NCBI RefSeq assembly: GCF_035046485.1
Contig: NC_085137.1
Location: 502,344,536 to 502,408,535 of the forward strand
Length of the DNA: 64,000 nucleotides
Source of the DNA: Aedes albopictus
Taxonomy: Eukaryota; Arthropoda; Insecta; Diptera; Culicidae
Direction of reading: 5' to 3'
Under the pieces are notes generated by a model that was not told the DNA's origin, made no database searches, and worked only from the letters and a program-made list of their open reading frames with translations. This document shows, piece after piece, positions 1-10,583 of this stretch. Position 1 is the stretch's first letter; each line of letters opens with the position of its first letter. Both the position numbers and the translations under genes were made by a program.

Positions 1-416
1 AGGTTTTAACAATGTCCCTTTCTGCAAGAAGCACTAGAAGTTTATTGTTTATTCGAGTGCACCTCGCGAACTACTATGGAATAACGATTCTCCGACATAA
101 AGAGGTTATGAGATTCTTCTTCTTCCTGTTACTACAAATTTTTATTCCAAAAGGTCCAAAAATTCTATCAAAACCCCTAGAAACACATTTTTTTGCACAG
201 CTCTGCCAAACCATAACGAAATCGTTCCAAATTTTATTGACGAGTAGCTGACCCGATTATGTGTCGAACCCATACAGATTTGTTTGGGTTCTTAACTCGT
301 GCTCAGAAAAAGACATACTGCGAACTTTAGCCCCGCATTACTCTACGAAATAAAAGAATAAACTTTTGATCAGAAGAGTATTAGCGTAGTTCAAAAAACC
401 TGTTTCCCCACACATT
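1..416. other. Unassigned flank
   Basis: No gene recognised. Near 328-347 the word GCCCCGCATTACTCTA resembles the right end of the TA-flanked element at 26808-27697 (GCCCCACCTTACTCTA), so a remnant of that family may lie here. The short open frame near the start has no recognisable motif. Confidence 0.3.
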
Positions 417-475
417 CGATTCGTAGCCAGATTATATGTATTCTCCCAAAGTTTGAGCTCACTTGATGGAGACTA

Positions 476-978
476 CCCGAGCAAAGTCTTACAACAAAAT
501 GATAGCAAATCGAAAACACGATTTGTAATCAGCAGCAAATTGATATCACAATTTGATATCAGATTGTCTTGATTCAACTTGAATTCAAATGCTGATTTCA
601 TTTTGCTGTCACTTCAACTTATTATAAATATTAAAGTTTTTAACCAATTTCAAAACTTCTAGACGACCTTGTATAATACAACTAATGCTATACCATCAAT
701 GCAATTAACATATTGCATTTAAGTTTTCATATCATTCGTAAAACTATACATTTAACGATTTTTCCATTTTTTCGCACTGATACCAAAAACAGTTATCAAT
801 TTGATATCACTGATGGCAGGAATTGTTTTCAACTTGCTGTTACGGGAACATTTTTCTGCTCTCATTTTTGATGTTTTAACCGTTAAAACGACCAAAATGA
901 CAACAACCTGAGTTATCATAATTTGCAATATCACAACATCAAAATTAGTTTTCAATTTGCTGTCAAGCTTTGCTCGGG
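476..978. mobile_element. MITE with CCCGAGCAAAG ends, TA-flanked
   Basis: A 503-bp insertion begins CCCGAGCAAAG and ends CTTTGCTCGGG, with TA on both sides (474-475 and 979-980). Similarity between the ends continues inward (about 35 bp with mismatches, including the GCAAAT(C/T)GAAAAC stretch). TA duplication and inverted ends fit a non-autonomous Tc1/mariner-type element. It carries no transposase and splits the arm of the surrounding inverted repeat, so it is the younger insertion. Confidence 0.7.
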
Positions 979-1240
979 TATACAAACCCTTCATCTTCAA
1001 AGTTTGTATGGAAATTACTATGTATTTCATTCCATCGACCGTATCATTTCCCCAAATGCCCTAGAGGGTTAGTTGATCCTTGGTACTCCTGTGCTACTCA
1101 ATCAGCTAAAACTTTGCCCCGATTTTTATCCAGAATCAAACTCCTCAATCATGATGGATAAACTATTCGATAGACATCATTTCATAGTGAAATATAGTAA
1201 CCATGATTTCTATGTACTATCTTTGGCGCCATATATATTA

Positions 1241-1940
1241 GAGTGGGTCATCGTTTATATGGGAAAGGGAAAAATTCAATGGTATCCCATCAGATCAAAG
1301 CTTTTTTGATCCCATTTCAGGACTCGAATAAGTGTGCAAAATTTGGGCACGATCGGTTATGTCTACGTTTTGCGCATCACGTTTGAAGTTTGTATGGGGT
1401 TTTACATGGGAAAACACACTTTTTTGCCTTTCTCTCATAACAAGCTCGAATTTTTCTAAAACCATGTAACCGTTAAAGTGAAAACATAGCCTAGGGTGTC
1501 CTGAAAAACTTTGTCGAAGACCGCGAAGTGATCTGATGCTTATGAAAAAAGTTATAGCGTTGGCATTGCTTGGCAAAACATCATGATTTTGTTGCTATTG
1601 TTATTCCTTTACATGTTAAAACATAAGCACATGCATGCGGTTCGTTGGTTATAACTGTTTTCACAAGCATCGAATCGCTTTGCGGTCTTCAGCAAAGATC
1701 TTCAGAACATCCTAGGCTATAATTTTACAGTATCGGTTAAAAAGTTTCAAACAAAATTTTTCAGCTTATGGCTAAAATGCAAAAAAGTATGTTTTCCCAT
1801 ACAAAATCCCATACAAATTTCAATTGCAATGCGCAAAGTGTAGACGCAACCAATCGTGCTCAAATTGTGCACAGAAACTCAGGACCCGAAACGGAATCAA
1901 AAAAGTTTTGATCTGAGAAAACGCTTCCGATGACCCACAC
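1241..1940. mobile_element. MITE with GAGTGGGTCATCG ends, TA-flanked
   Basis: The element starts GAGTGGGTCATCG and ends CGATGACCCACAC, with TA at 1239-1240 and 1941-1942 inside a TATATAT run. The inverted ends extend over about 200 bp with divergence; both arms carry words such as TTTTTTGAT, GTGCA(A/C)AATTT and GTATGGG(G/A)TTTT. The short open frames inside show no domain. Probably non-autonomous Tc1/mariner type. Confidence 0.65.
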
Positions 1941-2260
1941 TAATATATATGCATGCAGCAATGTTGACTGCTGGGACGCAGAAGGATCACTGCTAAAGTT
2001 TCTCCAGTTAGATGAAAATCGACAACTAACTAATGACGCACCCGATTTGAATGCGGTCTTCGGTGAAGTTGTAGCTGATGAAGGGCACAGGAGTACCAAG
2101 GATCAACTAACCCTCTAGGACACTTGGGGAAATGATACGACCCAATGAATGAAAAACATCGTTTTTCTATAGTAATTCCCATACAATTTTTGAAGGGCTT
2201 GTGCAGTCTCAATTTTACAACTAATAAGCTCAAATTTTGGGAGATGACAGAATCTGGTTA

Positions 2261-2855
2261 AGGTGTCATAATGCATCACGAAGCTTTCAAACGAATCATT
2301 GACTTTTAGCTTTTCAATGATTGTTTGCCTCGCGTTTTTGAAGTGATAAAAAACTGTCAATTCTGCAGCAACACAGCAGAAAAAGTATCATCGTAATCAC
2401 TGCGAGTGAGCTAATAGAGTGATACTTTTTCATACGAATATTTGCATTGGTTGCAGAGAATCATCACTTTGAAATTTCGAGCCGCATATCCAACATGGCT
2501 GCCGATGCTGATGATGCCGTAAGAAGCTTTAAATACGAATTGAATAAGCGGTGAGGAGCAAGTACGATTTTTTGAACCACGTATATTATTATTACTATTT
2601 ATTAACGAAGCTTGGAAGTCGTATCATTAAATATATATTAGTGCAAATGAAAAACGTCAAATATTTCAAAAAATGTAGGTAAAAAGTAGGTAGGATAAAA
2701 TCTGGTTAATTTCTGGTTAATCTGGTTAATCTGGTTCCTTTCAATTTTACTAAGAATTTGCTTGCAAATTCTTTCGATTACGTTGGTAACTGCTCCCTGA
2801 CCCTAACGCACAAGGAGAGTTAAAAAAAACAATACTCAACCCGATTTTATTTTAC
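2261..2855. other. Unassigned AT-rich spacer with short repeats
   Basis: No gene recognised. An 11-bp inverted repeat (AAAAAGTATCA at 2380-2390 with its complement at 2420-2430) and three or four copies of TCTGGTTAAT around 2700-2740 are the only structures seen. Confidence 0.3.
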
Positions 2856-3074
2856 TTGAAGGATTCGTCCTTGACATAATCGTCATCTTTGAAAATTCAA
2901 AAGCAGTTTTCTCGCTCAAAACATCAATGTTTACATTAAAAATGTATTCACAGTACTCCATTCTGCATCCGCAATACAGTGAATACATTTTCACTGCGGA
3001 ATTTTCAGTTTTGAACAAGAAATCTGCTTTCGAATTTTCAATGATGACGATTATGCCAATGACGAATCCTTCAA
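2856..3074. mobile_element. Foldback element of about 220 bp
   Basis: The left arm starts TTGAAGGATTCGTCCTTG and the right arm is its near complement ending at 3074. Arms of about 100 bp share the words CATAATCGTCATC and GAAAATTC, and the centre is itself palindromic around TGTATTCAC/GTGAATACA. The whole unit can fold into one long hairpin. Open frames on both strands are by-products of the palindrome. Confidence 0.7.
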
Positions 3075-3660
3075 CCTTCAGGTATTCCACTAACACGCCC
3101 GCCCAGGTTCATCATGATGATAAAAGTAGATTTCATTTTGACCACTAGCAAGTCTACAAGTTCCTCATTGTGCGTCCACAATCACGATCATCTTCTCTCG
3201 ATGCAACAGTAGTCAGTTGCTGTCAGAGCAAGTAGGCCCCCAAGGGACCAAGCCAGCCCATCCGATTCCGAACGAACGGAGTTCGGAATCGCGCCTCTAG
3301 AGGTAGAAGATGTGTAACGCACGTTGATGTTTGATGCACATAGATCACCTACTTATGTATTATCGAACGGGTGCGCACTGCGCACTGGCGAGGAAAATTA
3401 TCGGCAGCAGTAGCAACTACAGAAGCGCTCTCGGTTGATGTGGGTGAGTTTTTTTTTGCGACTGCTGCAGTCGACTGTGCACTTGAATATGCGCCGATAT
3501 CGAAGGCGAATGCAATTGCGCGAAGATTTGGTCACAATGCGCACTTGATATATGGGAAATTTTTGATTGAGTAATGGTGCTGCTGCTAGGGCTTGTGGTG
3601 TGGTTGCGGTATCCGGAATAGTAGGATAGTGCTCTTGCGGGTTGTACAATTACGTATTCA
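3075..3660 (+). promoter_or_regulatory. Possible insect promoter and untranslated first exon
   Basis: The segment is more GC-rich than its flanks. It contains an initiator-like TCAGTTG at 3213-3219, a perfect 10-bp hairpin stem (GATTCCGAAC at 3264-3273, GTTCGGAATC at 3281-3290), and a consensus splice donor GG|GTGAGT with the intron starting at 3444. Together these could be the start and first noncoding exon of a plus-strand transcript, but no partner exon was found. Speculative. Confidence 0.15.
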
Positions 3661-5289
3661 CAACGAACATGTGTTACGTGAGGGACAGTTGTAGTGATGA
3701 AGGGTATAATTTGGTCTCAATTTCACACGCTTATGCGGTGTTTGGGAGAAGTGACGTCTTGTTCCAGTGAATCGAATTCACTGTAGGAATCGGAGAGTAT
3801 GTAATGCTTTTATATTGATGCATAATATTAGAACTGGTTAAACATTGTCTGTAGAAAATGTTGAAACTTGGTAATTCTTCGAAATGGATTAAATGCAATC
3901 ACCGATAACACAAGTTTACAAAATAAAATTAAAGTCGTGAACTTCTGTCAACGACCAACATTTTTGAAGCACAATTTAGTGGAGATTTCGAAATCGACCT
4001 TCAAAAAATTTTAAGTAGAACAGTTTTTGAGTTTTAGCTCAATATCGAGTTTTGCAACTTTTCAAAATATGTAATTTACTAAAATTCAAATATGTATATT
4101 GCGTTTTGTTCAACCAATTTTTTCCATAAATTAAAAGCTGAATACAATACCATTCGATCATTTGAATACAGGTTTTGCCTCAGATTGGTGAAATTCAATA
4201 TATTGGCGAGTTTTAGGGACAACCTTCTTAAATTTTAGCAAAATTCCCAAAAAATTTTAAAGAAATGTATTTTTTTCAATAAGAAAAAAACAACTTAAAA
4301 ATTATTTCTCGACGTTTATTTGACATATCGTATGTAGGCGAGTTACAGTAAAAATTTCAGCTCAATCGGAGCATTGATTACGGAGAATGAGATGTTTGAA
4401 GTGAGCGACTTTGCTTAAAAATAGAGCAAAAATCGATTTCAAATCATAAACCTTGTATGGAAAATCGAAAAAAATTCCGCTCTACTTCACGTTTTCGAAC
4501 TCAGAGCATCATTCTACACTAAAAATGATCATCAGCTTACCGAGTTCAAAAATGCTGTAAACTAGTGTAATTTATGTCTTGTAAAGTTGTGAATGGTAAA
4601 TTGCGTAAAGATTTTCAAACGACTTCTGTGCGTACCATGAATATTGAACTTTTGCCTCACTATGAAGTACAGCGATATTGAAATGATTACCTTCGTTAAA
4701 TATTAAGAATATCATGCGCCATGAGTTACCTGTAATGAGAAAAAATATAGTTCACATTAGTGCGATCAAGTTATTATAAACATATGGAAAGATGATTATA
4801 GGCGCGGGTCGTCGTGATCGTTTTTTCAGGTCAAGTATTTTCTTGATTCCATATCGGATTCTGAACGACTTTGCAAAATTTGAGCACTTTGCGCATCACG
4901 TAAAGGTTTCTTCAAGCATTTCTTCAGCAAATATTCCAGAAAGATTTTTACAAATATCATTCGTGGATGTTTCCAAAGATTCATGGATTTCTTCCTCAAT
5001 TTCCTTCAGTATTCATCTATTCATCTATTCGGAATATTTCTATTTTTTGCAGGATTCACCCAGGAATTGCTCCTGGAACTTCTCTAAAAACTTAGAGCTC
5101 ATAGGGTAGCGAACCACTTGGGCAGCGGCCGGTATATTGGGCACTCTTCGCTATAACTCAGTCAATTCCAAACCAATTGCCATGAACTTTTGTACACGGC
5201 TAGATACTATACGTATCTCATCACGTTCCAAAAATTGTGTCAATTGGTTCAGAATTGGCTGAGTTATAGCAGAAAAGTTCCCAAAATAG
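3661..5289. repeat. AT-rich dispersed repeat sequence
   Basis: No gene recognised. Around 3950-4240 the sequence resembles 34075-34340 in the same orientation: both contain CAAACTTTTT/CAACATTTTT-like starts, TAAGTAGAACAGTTT, AATTAAAAGCTGAA and ATTGGCGAG/ATTAGCGGG in the same order. This makes it a dispersed repeat of unknown class. The stretch near 4320-4400 faintly resembles the ends of the TACAGGGGAT elements (TTGATTACGGAGA). Confidence 0.4.
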
Positions 5290-6940
5290 GACCCCTGCCG
5301 AGATGGTTCCACTTCCCTATCAGAATTCCTCGAAATATACCTCCTGAGTTTCCTTCAAAGATTCCTCCATAAAATTCTTCAAAACATTTCCTCTAGGGAT
5401 TCCACCGTGTATTCTACCTGTGGACTCTGCCCGAATCCGTCAGTGAATCTCGACGGAAATCGTGTCTGGAGATTCCACCAAGAATTCCTTTTTGAGATTC
5501 CACGTGGACTCCCCTCTGAAGATTCCTTCAGAAGGATTCCTCCGAGGATTCTTCCAGCAGTTCCCATTGCGAATTCCTACCAGTAGTTTCCTCTGGGATT
5601 CCACCGAAAATCCCATTCAAAGATTCTACTGGGAACTCCGTCTGGGTATTTCACCGGGAATTCTGCCTGGGGCTTCCGCCAGGAATTCCCTTTTGGGGAC
5701 TACACCAAAAATTCCTCCGGGTGCTTCCGGATTCCTCCAGAAGTTTCATTCGAGGGTTTCCCAGGATATCCGTTTAGAATCTCTCCAGGACCTTCTTCTG
5801 AAAATCTGAACTCCTGAAGGAGGAGGGGGAAGAGATCTCAAAAATGAACTACTGGAGGATTTCCAGAAGGAAGCCCTAGAGATACCCAATACGGATCTTC
5901 TCCAGGATTTCCTTCTGAAGATATGTCCAGGATTTCTCCAGAGGCTCCTTGTGAAGATTTTTCCAGGACTTCTATTGGAAGATGCCTCCAGTAGTTCCTT
6001 CTGGTGATTCCTCCTGGAGTTTTTCCTAGGAACTCCACCAGAAGTTTCTTCTTGTATTTTCTTCAGGAATTCCTTCTAGGGATTCCTTCGAGAGGTCTTT
6101 TCCTCTACTTCTGGCAGTTTACCTTGGCAATTCCTCCTGAAGATTCTTTTGAAAATTCCTGCATGAATTCTGTCTGGGAATTGCTTAAGAAATTCTTTAC
6201 AGGAATTCCTAGATTTCCCACAAGGAATTTCTCCAGGAGTTGTTATGAAAAAATATTCAGAATGAACTTCAGGAACTCTAAAACGAGCTTCTGGAAAAAT
6301 CCTTAGATGGAACTGTTGGAGAAATATCCAGAGGGAGCTCCTGGAATCACCAGAAGGAACGTATTGGATCTCTCTAGGACTTCTTCCGGACATCTTCGAG
6401 GAGTTCATTCTTGGGATTTCAGCGAAAGCTCCTTGTAAGGACGTAGCCAGCATTTCTGCACGGGGAGGGGGAGGATGGTATGCTATCAATCTTGGAATGC
6501 TCTGAATCTCTATTTCTCTAAGAATAAACCTCCAGTAATATGCTTCCGAGTGCATGCTTGCCGGAATTTCAATAAAGACAGCTACTGCATATATTCATCT
6601 TAGAGCATAATCCTATACAAATGTCAATTAACGTATTTCTGGAAAGACCCTTGGATGAATTCTTGACGCTATTTTCGTGAAAGCCTTGAAACTATCACTG
6701 GAGGAAACCCTCGAGGTATCCATGTAGGAATTCCTGAAGTGAATCCCGGAAAAAAAAAATCTTGGAGAATTCCCTGGAGGTATTTCTGAAGAACTCGAAA
6801 ATGAGGGAATTCTTGGAAAAATCCTGGAATTCTCCTGAAGGAATTCCAAAGACGAATCGCTGGAACGTATTTAAAAAGAAATGACTGGAGGAATTTAAGA
6901 AGATATTCTTAGAGGAATTCCTGGTTCATTCATTTTCATT
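5290..6940. repeat. Degenerate GGAATTCC array, polarity switch near 6.28 kb
   Basis: Long run of imperfect copies of a word near TTCCTCCAGGAATTCC, about 12 bp per unit. The plus strand is pyrimidine-rich to about 6280, then switches to the complementary purine-rich form (GGAATTCCTGGAGG). The repeat yields many overlapping open frames on both strands with Arg/Asn/Phe/Ser or Pro/Gly/Ile-rich peptides; these are not taken as genes. Confidence 0.85.
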
Positions 6941-6943
6941 CAT

Positions 6944-7297
6944 TTAGGCAGGAGAGTCTCCATCACCTTGTCGTAGTCCCCGTCGAGATTCTAATGAACT
7001 GGATAGTTCACCCGAAATCCTTACGCTGTTCTGTACACCGTCCATCGTTGCTCTTATCAGTCTGGTAAGCTTCCCGGGAAAGCTGTTCTCGTCCATGATT
7101 TTCCATAGCTCTGTGCGGTCGATACTGTCGTATGCCGCTTTGAAGTCGATGAACATGTGGTGCGTTTGGACCTGGTATTCACGGCATTTCTGGAGGATTT
7201 GCCGTACGGTGAAGATCTGGTCCGTTGTCGACCGGCCGTCGATGAAATCGGCTTGGTAACTTCCCACGAACTCATTTACTTTAGGTGAAAGACGACG
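6944..7297 (-). pseudogene. RTE-like LINE reverse-transcriptase fragment
   Basis: Minus-strand frame of about 115 residues with reverse-transcriptase features: GRSTTDQIFTVRQILQKCRE, then FIDFKAAYDSID (motif A with its catalytic Asp), and GLRQGDGDSP (motif B region). It stops before the expected (Y/F)xDD motif. RQGD-type motif B is typical of RTE-like non-LTR elements, and a related fragment lies at 55150-55490. It is enclosed by GGAATTCC repeats on both sides, both ends are truncated, and it is certainly non-functional. The flanking codons in the same frame are repeat-derived. Confidence 0.85.
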
Positions 7298-8935
7298 GAA
7301 GATTCCTGGTTCATATCCTAGAGAAATTCCGGGAGAATTCCAAAAAAATGGATTTCTGCAAAAAAAAACCATGAGAAACTCATGAAAGGCTTCTCGGAGA
7401 TAATTTTGAAAGAATTCATGGACGACTTCTTGGGGAATTTTCTGGCTTTTGAATGCATCCCTCTAAAATTATTTTAAAGTATTTCAATACAAAGCTGGAG
7501 CTGAAGGAATTACTCTAGAAGTCATGGAAGTAATTGAGAATATTTTCAGGTAAACCTGGAAAAATTCTTAGGTGTATCCTTGGAAAAGATGATGGAAGGA
7601 TTTCTTAAATTTCTGAAGAAACACCTGCTGAATAAATTTTTGAAGAGATCCCGAGAAGAATTTCTGAAGAAATAACTAGAGAGATTCTTGAAGCCATCCC
7701 TAGAAGAATTGTCGGGGCAATCCTTGGAGGAATTCTTGGAGAAATCTCTGGAGGAATTCCAGGATGGATCCTTGAGGAATTCCTGAAGAAATTCCTGGAA
7801 GAACGCCTGAAGAAATTCCTGGATGAATGCCTGCCGGAAACCTTAGAGCCTAGAGAAATCCCTGGAGAAATTCCTGGATAAATTTCTGGACCAATCCCTG
7901 GAAGAATTGCAGAAAGAATCCCTGGATTCTCTTGAGAATTTATTGGAGAAATTCATAGATATATTTCTGTAGGAATACCTGGAAGAATTTCCGGAGAAGT
8001 TCTTGGAGGAATTCTTAAAGAAATCCCCGGAGGACATCTAGAAAGAATCCCTGAAGCAGTTTCTGGAAAAATCTGTGGAGGAAATCCTGAAGGAACTTCT
8101 GGAAAAATTCCTGTCGGAATTCTTGGCGGAGTTTCTGGAAGAAAACCTGGAGAAATTTCTGAAAGAATACCCTGTCGAAATTCTTGGATAAATTTTTGCA
8201 GGAACTTCTGGAGCAATTGCTAGAGGAATCCATGGATCCTCGGAAGAATCCATGAAGAAATGTGTGGAAAAAATCCCTGGAGTAATTTCTGGAGAATCTC
8301 TGGTTGGGATTCCTGGATAAAAAAATCCTGACGGAGTCTCTGGATGAATTTCTAAAGAAATGCCTGGAAGAATATCTGGAGTAGGAATTCCTGGACAAAA
8401 TTATGAGGGAAATTCTGGAGGAATATTGAAGCATTTCTGAAGAAAATCCAGGAGAATTTTCTGAAGAATTTCAGGAGGAATTCCTGAATAAATTTTAGGA
8501 GGGATTCCTGGAGAAATTCGTGGAGAAATTCCTGTAGGATATCCTGGAGGAAACTCTGGAGGAATTTTTGAAGGAATACCTGGAAGAATTCCTGTTGAAA
8601 TTCCTGTAGCAGTTCCTGGAAGAAATCCTGGAGGAATCCCTTAAGACATTATGTGAGGAATCCCTGGAAAAATCTGAAGAAATCCTTTGTGAAATTCCAA
8701 GAGAAATTTCTGGAGGAGTCTTTGCAGGAAACCCTGGAAAAATCCTTGGGGGAATTTCTGGACAAATTCCTGGCGGAATCTTTGCAGTTGTTTTTGGCGG
8801 AAACCCTGGCGGAATTTAAGGAAATACTGGAGGAGTTTCTGGAGAATTCCCTGTATAAATTCCTGAAAGAATCACCGGAGGAATTTCTGTCAAAATTCCT
8901 AGTGAAATTCTCGGAGGAATTCTGGGAGAAATTGT
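7298..8935. repeat. Degenerate GGAATTCC array, purine-rich strand on plus
   Basis: Continuation of the array after the reverse-transcriptase fragment: repeated words such as GAGGAATTCCTGGA and AGAAATTCCTGG at 10-14-bp spacing. Both strands are open over hundreds of bases in several frames because the unit lacks stop codons. The peptides (RNFSRDSS-like on minus, EEFLEKFL-like on plus) are repeat artefacts. Confidence 0.85.
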
Positions 8936-9230
8936 TGATGTTAAGGCTAATGCATACATGCGTTGAAATTTGAATTTCAATTATCCACTTAGCTGCCACG
9001 GCAGTTCAGTTAAAAATTGATCCGGCCCGCGAACAGGACTGTTTTTTGTTGTCAACTCCACCGGTAGCTAAAAGTTTTCAATACATTCTAACGGTTTCAC
9101 TTGGATGAGAAAGATATAACAATAAGCTTTCATTTGATGCCAGAGTATTCCATGTTGGACTACTTTTGCGAGTTCCGATTGAAAATATCATTCACATCAC
9201 ATTCCAAAAAAGTTGGGCAGCCCTGCACTA
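8936..9230. other. Unassigned spacer
   Basis: No recognised feature between two GGAATTCC blocks. GTTGGGCAGCCCTGCACTAGAGG near 9211-9233 is the GC-rich boundary of the next block. Confidence 0.3.
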
Positions 9231-9840
9231 GAGGCAGTCTGAAAAGAGTCCCGAATGAATCTCCAAACGGATATCCTGAAGAATCCCTCTGGGCATTCCT
9301 CTAGAAGTTCCCGCTGGGTATTCTTCTTGAGTTTTCTCCAGAGGTAACTCCCAGGATTTCTCCCAGAATTTTATTTCAGGATTCTTCCTATGATTCCTAT
9401 CAGGATTCTTCCAGAGATTTCTCCCGTGATTTTTCCTGGAAAAGCTCTACCCGCATAAACGATGGCCATTATGATAGAGATTTTCTCTGGGTTTCTTGTA
9501 TAGATTGCTCCTGATATTCTCCAGAAATTTCCTCCGAGATTTTTTCAATTTCTCCAAAACTTCCTCCCGGGATTCATCACTGAAGTCCTCTCACGAATCT
9601 CTAACGAAATTCCTCCTGGAATTTTCTTTGATTGCTTTAGGTATTTTTTTTTTTTTAGAATCTCTGATAGACCTTCTGGTTCCCAACAGGGTTTTCTCTC
9701 GAGATTCCTTGAAAGATTCCTCTCGCGAGCTTTCATGAATTTCTCCACAGATTCCACTCAAGATGTCTGCAGAGAATTGTTCCGTAGTTCTTCCGAGGAT
9801 ATCCTCCGGAATTCTTTTAGTTTATATTTCTAAATTTCTT
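9231..9840. repeat. Degenerate GGAATTCC array, pyrimidine-rich on plus
   Basis: Imperfect units such as TTCCTCCAGGATTC and TTCTCCAGAAATTTCC repeated along the block. Polarity is opposite to the block ending at 8935. Confidence 0.75.
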
Positions 9841-10230
9841 TAGGGTGGTTGCATTACGAAATTTCTCTCATTTGATCGTATCATTATTATGCATAGAAAG
9901 TGTATTGGAAAATTTCAATTGTGAGATGTCTTGACCGTTTAAGGGGTTAATAAGGCAGAATCTTGACAAGGCAGAAGCCTTCTCATCCTTTGTGCCTTTT
10001 GGTTCGTTATGAATTCCGGGCGTTTTAATCTTTTCATATTTATAATGGGTCTTATTCTTTATGCCTGTTTTTTCCTTTTTATTACGACTCTTTTCATTCT
10101 GAACTTTCTATGTTCTGATCTTTTTTCTCTTTCCAGACGAAAACTTCTCGTACTTTTCGCTTTCAGGTCTTTCTGATTTCTTGCTTTAGGGTTTTGACCT
10201 GATTCCGTCTATCTAACCACCGACCAATAA
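9841..10230. repeat. T/C-rich low-complexity stretch
   Basis: Pyrimidine-rich sequence with words such as TTTTCATTCTGAAC and CTTTTTATTACGACTC, plus a small hairpin AAGGCAGAAGCCTT near 9967. Nothing gene-like. Confidence 0.35.
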
Positions 10231-10480
10231 AGATCGAATTTATTCTTGCACCTCGCCCAACGCCAATGGCCACTTTGGCATCACTATAATTAGCTTCAAT
10301 ATAATGTAGAAAATATGATAAAAGAACTACAATTTACTTATAATAATAAGATAGCATAATTGTCCCTCGAATTCTGTTTCCGTCTAGTCCACGTCTATTT
10401 TGGGCACAACCTCAATTCAATTCCCGGCACATCTTCTACGTGACACTATGGTACAAAGGATGGTCAAAAATTATGATTTG
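10231..10480 (-). repeat. Dispersed repeat, second copy at 34980-35100
   Basis: Read on the minus strand, the segment contains CACGTAGAAGATGTGCCGGG, AATTGAAT, ATAGACGTGGACTAGACGG and GAATTCGAGGGACAATTAT. The same words in the same order, with mismatches, occur on the plus strand at 34980-35100. Two oppositely oriented copies point to a transposed family; its class is unknown. Confidence 0.6.
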
Positions 10481-10583
10481 TTCGTAGGTGCTCATTCGAA
10501 AAGCCGCTAAAATTCCTCGCAATCCAAATCAAATCATTTATTCAAAGTAGGATTGAGCAAAAAACTTTGCCCACCAGATCATA

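Larger units (their letters stand above)
417..2260. mobile_element. Composite inverted-repeat element interrupted by two MITEs
   Basis: The left arm (about 417-475 and 981-1120) reads as the reverse complement of the right arm (about 2077-2260). Both carry a block around ATCATTTCCCCAA, GAGGGTTAGTTGATCCTTGG and TACTCCTGTG, and an outer block around TCTCCCAAA(G/A)TTTGAGCT. The left arm is split by the MITE at 476-978 and the centre holds the MITE at 1241-1940. The outer block recurs at 50794-50842, so the family is dispersed. Exact outer ends were not resolved. Confidence 0.6.

Noticed and set aside
7840..9000. Overlapping open frames on both strands giving RNFSRDSS-like and EEFLEKFL-like peptides
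   Set aside because: They follow from the stop-free GGAATTCC unit; similar peptides arise at every array in the window, and no conserved domain is visible.
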